Of a DNA stretch of 29,619 bases, positions 19,630-27,655 are shown one piece after another (the stretch's first letter is position 1; every line of letters begins with the position of its first letter). Below the pieces are notes generated by a model, which had not been told where the DNA came from, did no database searches, and was given only the letters and a program-made list of their open reading frames with translations. Where the stretch lies: contig CAKTSW010000001.1 of the NCBI GenBank assembly GCA_934613165.1, positions 1-29,619 on the forward strand, given 5' to 3'. The position numbers were made by a program, and so were the translations under genes. Source of the DNA: an uncultured Ellagibacter sp. Lineage in GTDB: Bacteria > Actinomycetota > Coriobacteriia > Coriobacteriales > Eggerthellaceae.

Positions 19630-20508
19630 ATGGCACTCGACACAAGCAAGGTAAAGCTCCCGTCCTCCGTCGTGACGGAAATGGTGAGCAAGGCGAAGGA
19701 CTTTTCCACCGTCGCCGCGCTGTCCACCCCGACCCCGCAGCTGTTCTCGAACGCGGATTACATGCTTTTCAACGGCAAGTCCGAGGCGGAGGTCGTCGAG
19801 GAGGGCGCGAAGAAGGGCGCCTACGAGCAGACGCTCTCCTACGTCACCGGCAAGCGCGTGAAGCTCGTCACCACGACCCGCGTCACCGACGAGCTCAAGT
19901 GGGCCGACGAGGACAACCGCCTGGAGATTATCAAGGCCATCCAGCACGACCAGCTCGAAGCCCTCGGCCGCGCCATCGACTACGTGATCTACCACGCCGT
20001 GAACCCCAAGACAGGCTCCAAGCTCAGCGGCTACACCGCGCTCACCGCAGGCGCGCAGTCGGTCACCGCGACCGATGACGAGGTGGCGAACATCGACGCC
20101 ATGGCCGACGCCCTCATGGAGTACAACATCAACGGCATCGCGATCTCGCGCCCGTTCGCGTCGTCCTTGCGCAAGCTGCGCGTCCCCGCGACGGGCCTTC
20201 GCCTCTACCCCGAGATTCCGCTGTCGCTCAACGCCGGCAACCTTGACGGCATCCCCGCCGCGACTTCCGGCACCGTCAACGGCAGGCTCTGCGCTGACGA
20301 GACGAAGGTGCGCGCCATCATGGGCGACTTCGACACCATCAAGTGGGGCATGGTCCGCGACATCTGGGCCGAGGTCATCGAGTACGGCGACCCCGACAAC
20401 ACGGGCGCGGACCTCAAGGGGACAAACCAGGTCGCGTACCGCACCGAGTCCGTGTTCAGCTACGCGCTGCTCGACCCGAAGGCGTTCTGCGTCCTCAAGT
20501 CCGCTTAA
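19630..20508 (+). CDS. Major capsid protein (HK97 fold)
   Basis: The product is 292 residues with an AGAAAGAAGGAAGAG site before the ATG. The pattern is that of small HK97-type capsid proteins without a delta domain: LPSSVVTEMVSKAKDFSTVA, an E-loop-like AEVVEEGAKKGAYEQTLSYV, a spine helix (DNRLEIIKAIQHDQLEALG), and an A-domain with NINGIAISRPFASSLRKLR. DIWAEVIEYGDPDN and SVFSYALLDPKAFCVLK lie near the end. It follows the scaffold and precedes the head fiber and connector genes. Confidence 0.92.
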   Translation: MALDTSKVKLPSSVVTEMVSKAKDFSTVAALSTPTPQLFSNADYMLFNGKSEAEVVEEGAKKGAYEQTLSYVTGKRVKLVTTTRVTDELKWADEDNRLEIIKAIQHDQLEALGRAIDYVIYHAVNPKTGSKLSGYTALTAGAQSVTATDDEVANIDAMADALMEYNINGIAISRPFASSLRKLRVPATGLRLYPEIPLSLNAGNLDGIPAATSGTVNGRLCADETKVRAIMGDFDTIKWGMVRDIWAEVIEYGDPDNTGADLKGTNQVAYRTESVFSYALLDPKAFCVLKSA

Positions 20509-20517
20509 GGGGGCGCC

Positions 20518-20712
20518 ATGGCTTTGGTTCAGAAGTTCATCGTCGAGGACGCCTCGAAGGCGTCCGCGCTTTTGCCCCAGCACGTCGCGCTCGTCGACTC
20601 CGACGGCAACCCGGTCCCCGTCATCAAGCAGGCCGCGAACCCGGGCGCGAACCCCACGGTCAAGTCCGTGGTGGACGCGCTCGTCGCTGCCGGCATCATG
20701 GCGGACAAGTAG
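20518..20712 (+). CDS. Small head fiber-like protein
   Basis: The product is 64 residues between capsid and connector genes. DASKASALLPQHVALVDSDG then TVKSVVDALVAAGIMADK looks like the short head-fiber/decoration proteins found at this position. The end helix resembles the trimeric collar found in such proteins. Assignment is by position and pattern. Confidence 0.6.
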   Translation: MALVQKFIVEDASKASALLPQHVALVDSDGNPVPVIKQAANPGANPTVKSVVDALVAAGIMADK

Positions 20713-20725
20713 GAAGGGGGCGGCC

Positions 20726-21136
20726 ATGGCCGACGTGGAGCCGTTCGCTACCGCGGACGACTACAGGGCGCGCTACGGCGACGCCGACGAGGGGAGGCTC
20801 GCCGCCCTGCTCGGCGACGCCACGGGCTTCCTCCTCGCCGCCTACGCCGCCCATTACGGCGAGGCTTGGAGGGCCAACGTCCGCCCGCTCTTCGACGCGG
20901 GGGCGAAGGCCGTGTGCTGCGCCATGGCGTCGCGCGTGCTCTCCGCCCCCGCCGACCTCGGCGGCGCGAGCACCTATCAGCAGACGGCGGGGTCGTACTC
21001 CGCCATGCTCACGTTCGCGAACCCGACAGGCGACATGTACATCAGCAAGAGCGACCTCAAGCGCCTCGGCATGGGAGGCTCGCGCGTGTACGCCGTGAGG
21101 CCCATGACCGACGACGACAGGGGGTGGGAACGGTGA
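20726..21136 (+). CDS. Head-tail connector (Gp19/Gp15/Gp42-like)
   Basis: The product is 136 residues. It begins ADVEPFATADDYRARYGDAD, with a helical core (LAALLGDATGFLLAAYAAHY), VCCAMASRVL, and the ending SGSYSAMLTFANPTGDMYIS-like with KSDLKRLGM typical of phage Gp19/Gp15/Gp42 connectors. It would dock under the portal ring. GTGA overlap with the next gene. Confidence 0.85.
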   Translation: MADVEPFATADDYRARYGDADEGRLAALLGDATGFLLAAYAAHYGEAWRANVRPLFDAGAKAVCCAMASRVLSAPADLGGASTYQQTAGSYSAMLTFANPTGDMYISKSDLKRLGMGGSRVYAVRPMTDDDRGWER

Positions 21137-21468
21137 ACGTGCTCAAGACCGAGCGGGTGACCGTGCTCGTCCCGAACGTCGGGCGCGACGCCCTCGGAGA
21201 ACCGTCGTTTGGCGAGCCGACGGCTATCGAGGCGGACGTCGTCGTGTGCCCCGGCGCCACGTCGGACCTCCCCGAGGACAGGCCGAGCGGAGTCGAGGCG
21301 GCGTACACGCTCCACTTCCCGAAGACGTGGGAGGGAAGCCTGCGCGGCGCGTCGGTGGTCGTGCGAGGCGAGGAGTTCTCCGTGGTGGGGGACCCGAAGC
21401 CGTACACCGCCGACAACACCCCCGGCGAGTTCAACCTCGAGGCGAAGGCGGCGAGGGTCGATGGGTAG
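21133..21468 (+). CDS. Head closure / stopper-like protein
   Basis: The product is 111 residues from a GTG overlapping the connector stop. It is beta-rich (TERVTVLVPNVGRDALGEPS, VEAAYTLHFPKTWEGSLRGA, VVRGEEFSVVGDPKPYTAD), the pattern of head-closure (stopper) proteins that seal the portal after packaging. The position between connector and Gp10-like gene supports this. Confidence 0.72.
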   Translation: MNVLKTERVTVLVPNVGRDALGEPSFGEPTAIEADVVVCPGATSDLPEDRPSGVEAAYTLHFPKTWEGSLRGASVVVRGEEFSVVGDPKPYTADNTPGEFNLEAKAARVDG

Positions 21469-21739
21469 CTGCAGGTTCGGCAAGTTCAAGGCCGACAAGG
21501 CTGGCTACGCGGCGCTCATGAACGGGGGCGGGGTGCAGTCCGTCGTCGACCGTTGCGCGGACGCCGTGAAAGCGCGCGCGAACGCGTCGCTATCGCCTGG
21601 CGGATACGACTACGAGGACTTCGAGAAGCGCGAGTTCCAGGGCAAGCTCGCGAAGGGCCGCGTCGTGCGAACGAAGACCGACCACGCGCGCTACAGCAAC
21701 GCCAAGAACAACACGCTTCTCAAGTCGCTAGGAGGCTAG
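21461..21739 (+). CDS. Head-tail joining / minor structural protein (HK97 gp10-like position)
   Basis: The product is 92 residues overlapping the previous gene by 8 bases. The segment ADKAGYAALMNGGGVQSVVD and the basic C-terminus (RVVRTKTDHARYSNAKNNTL) resemble HK97 gp10-like tail-completion proteins. That fits its place just before the tail terminator. Confidence 0.7.
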   Translation: MGSCRFGKFKADKAGYAALMNGGGVQSVVDRCADAVKARANASLSPGGYDYEDFEKREFQGKLAKGRVVRTKTDHARYSNAKNNTLLKSLGG

Positions 21740-21741
21740 GC

Positions 21742-22080
21742 ATGGACGTCGAAAGGGAAGTCGCGCTGATGGTCAGGGAGCGCGTGGGGGTCCCCGTCGT
21801 TCTCGAGGTCCCCGACAAAAGGCCCGACGAGTTCGTGTCCATCGAGCTTCTGGGCGGAGGCTCGGGCATGCTCGACCAGGCGCGGCTCGCCGTGCAGTCG
21901 TGGGCGAGGACCCGCCTGCGCGCGCGGCAGATAGCCAGCGAGGTGGAGCGCGCCGCGGCCGACCTCGACGAGCGCCCGAACCTCTTCGGGCCGTCGGTCG
22001 ACGACACGTACAGGTTCCCCGACCCTGACTCTGGGCAGGCGAGATATCAGACGGTGGTGAGCGTATGGGTGTGCGAATGA
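21742..22080 (+). CDS. Tail terminator-like protein
   Basis: The product is 112 residues after GGAGG. The motifs PVVLEVPDKRPDEFVSIELL, GGGSGMLDQARLAVQSWART and an end YRFPDPDSGQARYQTVVSVW match tail-terminator proteins (lambda gpU/Gp6-like), which cap the tail tube at the head end. Its stop overlaps an ATG of the tube-gene frame. Confidence 0.75.
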   Translation: MDVEREVALMVRERVGVPVVLEVPDKRPDEFVSIELLGGGSGMLDQARLAVQSWARTRLRARQIASEVERAAADLDERPNLFGPSVDDTYRFPDPDSGQARYQTVVSVWVCE

Positions 22081-22139
22081 CGAAGAGCGAGGTCGCCCCT
22101 CAGGCGGCGGAAGAGACAAAGACGAAGGAAGGGGCCGAC

Positions 22140-22721
22140 ATGGCCAACACTAAGGCAACCGCAAACAACCAGGACAACGTCTCCGCGGGCAAGGGAGTCA
22201 AGGGCGGGTACATCTTCTCCGCCCCCGTCGGCACCGCGCTGCCGACGGACATCAAGTCGAAGCTCGACCCCGCGTTCGAGGTGCTCGGCTTCATCAGCGA
22301 GGACGGCTACGTCGAGACCGTCGACGAGGACTCGACCGACCTTCTCGACATGAACGGCGACCTCATGAACTCCGTCGGCTCGAACCGCGTCGAGTCGGCC
22401 CAGTTCACGCTCGCCGAAATCAAGGCGGCGACGCTCAAGCGCCAGTACGGAGACGGCAACGTGACCGACGCGAACGGCGTCATCACGGTGAAGCACAACT
22501 CCGACAGCCATCCGACGTTCGCGTACGTCCTGGAGCTCGTGCTCAAGAACAACCGCCGTTGGCGCAAGGTCGTCCCGTGCGGGCAGTCCTCCGAGCTCGA
22601 CGACCTCACGGTCGCCAGCTCCGAGCTGTGCCAGCGCGCGCTCACGGTGAAGTACCTCACCGACGAGCAGGGCAACACCTGCTACGACTACTACGAGTCC
22701 ACCGAGACGAGCGCGGCCTAG
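22140..22721 (+). CDS. Major tail tube protein
   Basis: The product is 193 residues from ATG 22140, preceded by AAGGAAGGGG. An upstream ATG at 22077 overlaps the previous stop and would add 21 Lys/Glu/Ala-rich residues; which is used is open. The protein has the tube pattern GYIFSAPVGTALPTDI, FEVLGFISEDGYVETVDEDS, VKHNSDSHPTFAYVLELVLK. It would polymerise into the non-contractile tail tube around the tape measure protein. Confidence 0.85.
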   Translation: MANTKATANNQDNVSAGKGVKGGYIFSAPVGTALPTDIKSKLDPAFEVLGFISEDGYVETVDEDSTDLLDMNGDLMNSVGSNRVESAQFTLAEIKAATLKRQYGDGNVTDANGVITVKHNSDSHPTFAYVLELVLKNNRRWRKVVPCGQSSELDDLTVASSELCQRALTVKYLTDEQGNTCYDYYESTETSAA

Positions 22722-22738
22722 CGCGGGGAGGAGCCGGG

Positions 22739-23008
22739 ATGGAGAAGACCGAAATCGAGTTCCGCGGGGCGAAGTTCGACGTGAACCTCGGCGCGCTCTC
22801 GTCCGTGAAGGTGCAGAAGGCGCTCGCCCTCGCGAAGGACGACCAGGCGAAGGCGTACTGGGCCTTCGACGCCATCTGCTGCGGGAACATGGACGAGTAC
22901 CTAGACAGGATCCCCGAGGAAGACGGCGAGACGTCCGAGCTCGGCGCGTCCGACGAGGCGTTCGCCGCGTTCATGGAGGCCGTCGCCGAGGCAGCACCAA
23001 AAAACTAA
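22739..23008 (+). CDS. Tail assembly chaperone G
   Basis: The product is 89 residues (IEFRGAKFDVNLGALSSVKV, then YWAFDAICCGNMDEYLDRIP, ending EAAPKN). Its size and location between tube and tape measure fit lambda gpG-type chaperones. The last sense codons form the slippery site A-AAA-AAC right before TAA. A minority of ribosomes would shift -1 and continue into the 23005-23400 frame to give the 220-residue GT form. Confidence 0.88.
   Translation: MEKTEIEFRGAKFDVNLGALSSVKVQKALALAKDDQAKAYWAFDAICCGNMDEYLDRIPEEDGETSELGASDEAFAAFMEAVAEAAPKN
22999..23005 (+). promoter_or_regulatory. -1 programmed ribosomal frameshift site (AAAAAAC)
   Basis: The heptamer A-AAA-AAC lies in the zero frame exactly at the codons CCA AAA AAC, one codon before the G stop TAA (23006-23008). 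Slipping back one base gives AAA AAA CTA ACC, which opens directly into the downstream frame with no stop. This matches the X-XXY-YYZ rule used by G/GT tail chaperones. Confidence 0.93.
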
Positions 23009-23400
23009 CCGCCTTCGCCCGCGACCTCGCTGAGAGCCGCGCCGACGTCGTGGCGGACTTCCGACAGTACTACGGGATGGACCTGCCCATAGGCGAGGAC
23101 GAGGAGCCCGCCGACATGGAGCGGTGCGCGATGCTATGGTCGGCGCTCCCGCGCGAGTCGCGGTGCGTGCGCAGGCTCCACCCCGAGTGCGAGTGGGGCG
23201 TGACCGAGTACATGCTGCGGTCCATCGACTTCAGCCTAAAGCGCCTTTGGTGGGCGAGGACGAAGGACGGTGAGAAGGGACGCAACGCCCCGATGCCGAT
23301 TGCTACTCCCGCCGAGGCGGCGAGGAACAGGCGCAGGGCGGCATCTGCTCTCTCCAACAGGGAAGAGATAGACAGGATCTTGAAAACGGAACAGGGGTGA
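23005..23400 (+). CDS. Tail chaperone T extension, read as GT fusion by -1 frameshift
   Basis: After the shift at 23005 the frame adds 131 residues: LTAFARDLAESRADVVADFR, YYGMDLPIGEDEEPAD, LHPECEWGVTEYMLRSIDFS, WWARTKDGEKGRNAPMPI and a basic end. It has the W-x-E and Arg-rich features of phage T domains. There is a GTG at 23050 but no convincing ribosome site, so expression as join(22739..23005, 23005..23400) is preferred. In lambda GT the T part binds the tail tube and G binds the tape measure. Confidence 0.88.
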   Translation, partial: LTAFARDLAESRADVVADFRQYYGMDLPIGEDEEPADMERCAMLWSALPRESRCVRRLHPECEWGVTEYMLRSIDFSLKRLWWARTKDGEKGRNAPMPIATPAEAARNRRRAASALSNREEIDRILKTEQG

Positions 23401-23404
23401 GCGC

Positions 23405-26191
23405 ATGGGCAGCAAGACGGTCGTCGGCTCCGCAGCCGTCGCCATCGTCCCCTCGATGAACGGCTTCGCGAAGCAGGTCGACAAGCAACTGTCGGGCGCG
23501 GCGGGCGAGTGCGCGGCGAAGTTCTCGAACGTCTTCGCCAAGGGAGCGGGAGGAGCCGGGAGCGCGGGAGCGAAGGCCGCGTCCGGTTTCACGTCGGCGT
23601 TCGCCGCGAAGATGGGCGCAGTGACGGGCGTCGTGCAGTCGGCGGTGTCGTCGGCGTGCTCGGCGGTGTCCTCGTCGCTCGAATCGGCGATATCGCGCGT
23701 CGACACCATGGCGGCGTTCCCACGCGTCATGTCGGGCCTCGGCTACTCGGCGGACGACGCGAGCGCGGCCGTCCAGAGCATGAGCGACCACCTGGCGGGG
23801 CTTCCCACGCGCCTCGACGCCATGACGTCGAGCGTTCAGAAGATCGTGCCCACGGTGAAGGACGTCGGGAAGTCGACCGACATCATGCTCGCGTTCAACG
23901 ACGCCCTTCTCGCCGGCGGCGCGTCGACGCAGGTGCAGGAGGCCGCGCTCGAGCAGTTCAGCCAGGTGCTCGCCAAGGGCAAGCCCGAGCTGGAGGACTG
24001 GCGGAGCATCCAGACGGCGATGCCCGGCCAGCTCGACCAGGTGGCGAAGTCGATGCTCGGCGCGTCCGCGTCGTCGAACGACCTTTACACGGCCCTCAAG
24101 GAGGGCACGGTCTCGGTCGAGGACCTGGAGGAAGCCTTCATCAGCCTCGACAAGGACGGCTACGGCGGCTTCGACAGCTTCGCCGAGCAGGCGAAGAACG
24201 GCACGGCGGGCATCGCCACCTCGTTCGCGAACATGCAGAACGCCGTCACGAAGTCCGTCGCGAAGTGCATCGAGGCGGTCGGCAGCTCGCGCATAGCGGG
24301 CGCGATACAGGCTATCGGGTCGGCCGTATCGGGCGCGGGCGCCCTCGCCGCGGACGGCATATCGTCCGTCGTGGGATACCTTACCGACCTCTACGGGGCG
24401 CTTGAGGGCAACGGGGCCGTGCAGGCGTTCTCGGAGCTCATGGGCCAGGCCGCCGACGCCATGTCGGCCATCGGCTCGGCCGCGGTCGACGCCGCGAAGG
24501 AGCTGTGGGGCTTCGACGGGTCGCAGGAGGGCGTCCAGTCCGCCGCAGACGCGATAAAGCGCGCCATCGACGACATGAGGCCCGCCATGCAGTGGCTCAA
24601 GGACAACGCGCCCGCGATCGGGCGCGGCGTCGCGCTCGTCGCCACGGCGTTCGCGTCGTTCAAGATAGCGAGCGGCATAGCGGCGGGCATCAAGGGCGTG
24701 GCGTCGGCCGTCTCGTCCATCGCGGGGAAGGCACTCGCCGCCGCGGGCGGTCTCACCGCCACGGCGGCCGCCGAGACCGCCGCGGGAACCGCAGCCGGCG
24801 CGTCGGCGAAGCAGATGCTCGCCGCAGCCGCGGCCATCGTGGCCATCGGAGCGGGGGTCCTGCTGGCGTGCGCCGGGCTGTCGATGCTCTCGTCCGCCGC
24901 GGTGTCCGTCGCCCAAGCCGGGACCCCGGCGGCAATAGCCCTCGCGGCCATGACGGCGGCCGTCGCGCTGCTCGCCGTCGGCGCCGCGGCGATAGGCCCA
25001 GCCCTCACGGCCGGCGCGCTCGGTCTCGTCGCTTTCGGGGCCGCGGTGGCCCTCGTCGGCGTCGGCGTGCTCGCGGCCTGCGCCGGGCTGTCGATGCTCG
25101 CGTCGGCCCTTCCTACGGTGTCCGAGTACGGCACGTCCGCCGCGGCGGGAATCCTCGCCGTGTCGGGGGCGGCTCTCGCGCTGTCCGCCTCGGTCCTCGC
25201 CGCGGCGGTGGCGGTCGTCGCCATGGCGGCTGGCATAGCCGTCGCCGCCGTCGCCCTGCTCGCCCTCGGCGGCGGGGCGCTCCTCGCGTCGGCGGGGGTC
25301 GCCGCCCTCGCCGCGGCGATATCGCTCGCAGCGGGCGGCGTCGGCCTCGTGGCGGCCGCGTTCACGGCTCTCGCCGCGGCGGTGTCGTCGATAGCGGACG
25401 GCGTGTGCGCCGCAGCCGACGGGTTCGCGTCCATGGCGGGCGCGATGCCGACGGTCGCCGAGAGCGGTGCGGGAGCGGCTGCGGGGCTCGGGTTGGTGGG
25501 GACTGCGGCCCTCGCCGCGAACGGCTCCATCCAGTCGGCGGGCTCCGCTATGCATGGCCTGTCGGGCGGAGCGTCCGCCGCATGCTCGTCGTGCGGCTCG
25601 GTTTCAGCGGCGATGCTCGCCGCGTCTGCCTCGTCGGTCGCCCTCTCCGCGGCGGTGTCGGCGATGTGCTCGGCGGCGGCGTCGTCGTGCTCGTCCATGG
25701 CATCGAAGGCGTCAGCCTCATTCGACTCGTTCGCTCAGTCGGCCCGCGCCGCAGGGGCGAGCGCGGTGTCGGCCATCTCGTCGGCATGCGCGTCGATGCG
25801 GGCTCAGGTGAGCGGCCTCAAGCTGACCCTCCCGAGGATAAGCGTCGGCGCGCTCCCGCACTTCTCCATGAGCGGCAGCTTCGACGCTAAGACGGGCTCC
25901 GTCCCGTCGGTGAACGTGAGCTGGTACGCGTCCGGCGGCCTTTTCGGCAGGCCGTCGCTCATCGGCGTCGGCGACAACCGCCGTTACGACGAGGCGGTGC
26001 TCCCGCTCTCGCCGTCAGTCCTGGAGGGCATCGGCGACGGGGTTGCCTCGCGGATGGGGGAGCGCGCCGAGTCCGCCCAGGTGAACAACTACAACTTCTA
26101 CGGCGACCTCAACGCCGCGGCCATCGACCGCGAGCGGTTCGCCGAGGAGTTCGTGGCCCTTCTGTACCGCTGGAACGTCATCAAGAGCTAA
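23405..26191 (+). CDS. Tape measure protein
   Basis: The product is 928 residues, the longest gene here, right after the GT chaperone. The N-terminal part is helical (MNGFAKQVDKQLSGAAGE, ISRVDTMAAFPRVMSGLG). Residues about 390-680 are a long Ala/Gly/Val-rich hydrophobic stretch with several potential membrane spans and three degenerate copies of a CAGLSMLASALPTV-type module. The C-terminus has LTLPRISVGALPHFSMSG and SLIGVGDNRRYDEAVLPLS, typical of tape measure ends. By the usual rough rule of 1.5 Å per residue, the tail would be about 140 nm. Confidence 0.93.
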   Translation: MGSKTVVGSAAVAIVPSMNGFAKQVDKQLSGAAGECAAKFSNVFAKGAGGAGSAGAKAASGFTSAFAAKMGAVTGVVQSAVSSACSAVSSSLESAISRVDTMAAFPRVMSGLGYSADDASAAVQSMSDHLAGLPTRLDAMTSSVQKIVPTVKDVGKSTDIMLAFNDALLAGGASTQVQEAALEQFSQVLAKGKPELEDWRSIQTAMPGQLDQVAKSMLGASASSNDLYTALKEGTVSVEDLEEAFISLDKDGYGGFDSFAEQAKNGTAGIATSFANMQNAVTKSVAKCIEAVGSSRIAGAIQAIGSAVSGAGALAADGISSVVGYLTDLYGALEGNGAVQAFSELMGQAADAMSAIGSAAVDAAKELWGFDGSQEGVQSAADAIKRAIDDMRPAMQWLKDNAPAIGRGVALVATAFASFKIASGIAAGIKGVASAVSSIAGKALAAAGGLTATAAAETAAGTAAGASAKQMLAAAAAIVAIGAGVLLACAGLSMLSSAAVSVAQAGTPAAIALAAMTAAVALLAVGAAAIGPALTAGALGLVAFGAAVALVGVGVLAACAGLSMLASALPTVSEYGTSAAAGILAVSGAALALSASVLAAAVAVVAMAAGIAVAAVALLALGGGALLASAGVAALAAAISLAAGGVGLVAAAFTALAAAVSSIADGVCAAADGFASMAGAMPTVAESGAGAAAGLGLVGTAALAANGSIQSAGSAMHGLSGGASAACSSCGSVSAAMLAASASSVALSAAVSAMCSAAASSCSSMASKASASFDSFAQSARAAGASAVSAISSACASMRAQVSGLKLTLPRISVGALPHFSMSGSFDAKTGSVPSVNVSWYASGGLFGRPSLIGVGDNRRYDEAVLPLSPSVLEGIGDGVASRMGERAESAQVNNYNFYGDLNAAAIDRERFAEEFVALLYRWNVIKS

Positions 26192-26203
26192 GGAGCAAGG
26201 GAA

Positions 26204-27655
26204 ATGGCTATCCTCGATCTTCAGATGGCCGACGGCGCGGCGCTCGGCGGCGTCGGCGTGCTCATGCGCGAGCGCGGCGACCCCGCCGCTGGGCACGACC
26301 TGCGCTTCGCCTTCACGACCGAGTTCGGGAGCGAGGTGCAGGAGTCGTTCACGATCCGCGTGTCGGCCAAGGGCTACCCGAAGGGCATGTCCTACGAGAC
26401 GCAGTGGAGGGACTTCGAGGCCACGGTGCCCGCGTCGCAGTGCAACGAGTCCCGCCCCTACCCGGGCGGGCGCGTGTCGTGGTCGGTGCCGCTCTCGCTC
26501 GTGGGCGCGCTCGCCACCGAGTTCGGGCCGTGGCGCTACGCCTCGCGCAAGTACGACACCGCCACGTTCGACGTCTCGGTGCGGGCGAACTGGTCCTCCG
26601 ACGTCATGGGCTCCGGCGGCTCGAAGGCCGACTGGCACTCCGAGTGGGCGTTCGCCGAGCTTTACATGGGCTTCCTCGCCGTCTACACCCTCGTGCGGGC
26701 CTACTACGAGACGAGCGAGCTGTTCGTCGTCGAGTACTCGACCACCTGGACGCGCCAGGACGACCGCTTCGCGATAGGCGACGAGAGCTACGTGACCGAA
26801 GGCGACGACGAGGGGATAACCCTCCTCGGATCCCGCCAGCCGGTCGTCTCGTCCGAGGTGTGGGGCACGGTCGCCGCGCCCGGACGCGTCGAGATCCCCG
26901 CCTCGTCGCTCGCGCAGCACCTCGTCGGCAGGACGTGCCACTTCGAGGTCGCGTTCAACCCGGCCTACCGCCCCATCCTCGTGAACCGCGCCGTCGCGTC
27001 CGCCGACCTCAAGGTGGGCAACAAGGCCGAGTGCAACAGCTGCACCCTCGCGGTCGTGCCGTCCGACGACCCCTATCACGTGAGCGTCAAGACGGGCGAC
27101 GCGGGCGACTCGGACAGCGAGTGCGAGCAGGTCACCGTCAAGTGCCGCACCGCCACGGGGTACTCCTCGACCGCCACCGTGGCGTGCGGCGACGTCGCCG
27201 TCATGCGCGGCTGCCCGCTCAACGTCCCGCTCGTCTTCGAGGGCGTGGGGTCGAACGGGTACACGACCTCGAAGAAGGTCACGGTCGTGGCCGCCGGGGC
27301 CATCCAGGCGGGCGACATCGCGCTCGTCGAGTCGGAGGACCCGGCGGGCGGCCGCGAGGTCTTCCGCTACAACATGAGCTTCGACGTGGGCTCCGAGGCG
27401 GAGTGCGAGACCATGAAGCTCGCGGGGCGCGCCCGCCCGTCGGCGTTCTTCGGGCACGGCGGCACGACGTCGGTGAGGGTAGAGGCCGACCTCGTCGACG
27501 ACGACGGCGCGGCGCTGGAGGCCATGCCCGTGCTCGGCCCCGCCTACGTGTGCCTGCCCGACGGGCGGGCCTACCGCTGCAAGGTGGCGGCCTCGCTCGA
27601 TTGGGACAAGAAGCGCGTGAGGCGGGCGACCGTGACGGGCGAGGAGGTGGCCTAG
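26204..27655 (+). CDS. Distal tail-type protein
   Basis: The product is 483 residues with AAGGAGCAAGGGA before the ATG. It is beta-rich, with FTIRVSAKGYPKGMSYETQW, WSVPLSLVGALATEFG and a second half of Ig-like repeats (KVGNKAECNSCTLAVVPSDD, ATGYSSTATVACGDVAVMRG, TTSKKVTVVAAGAIQAGDIA) rich in Cys and Asp. It lies directly after the tape measure, the place of distal tail (Dit) proteins. No Dit motif was recognised with certainty, so the call rests on position. The Ig-like repeats could bind surface carbohydrate. Confidence 0.65.
   Translation: MAILDLQMADGAALGGVGVLMRERGDPAAGHDLRFAFTTEFGSEVQESFTIRVSAKGYPKGMSYETQWRDFEATVPASQCNESRPYPGGRVSWSVPLSLVGALATEFGPWRYASRKYDTATFDVSVRANWSSDVMGSGGSKADWHSEWAFAELYMGFLAVYTLVRAYYETSELFVVEYSTTWTRQDDRFAIGDESYVTEGDDEGITLLGSRQPVVSSEVWGTVAAPGRVEIPASSLAQHLVGRTCHFEVAFNPAYRPILVNRAVASADLKVGNKAECNSCTLAVVPSDDPYHVSVKTGDAGDSDSECEQVTVKCRTATGYSSTATVACGDVAVMRGCPLNVPLVFEGVGSNGYTTSKKVTVVAAGAIQAGDIALVESEDPAGGREVFRYNMSFDVGSEAECETMKLAGRARPSAFFGHGGTTSVRVEADLVDDDGAALEAMPVLGPAYVCLPDGRAYRCKVAASLDWDKKRVRRATVTGEEVA

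Noticed and set aside
23050..23400. Tail T gene starting independently at GTG 23050
   Set aside because: There is no good ribosome site, and the frame is open upstream to an exact A-AAA-AAC slippery site.
23303..25555. Long minus-strand frame opposite the tape measure gene
   Set aside because: Composition is almost only Arg, Gly, Asp, Ala and His; it mirrors the GC-rich third positions of the tape measure gene.
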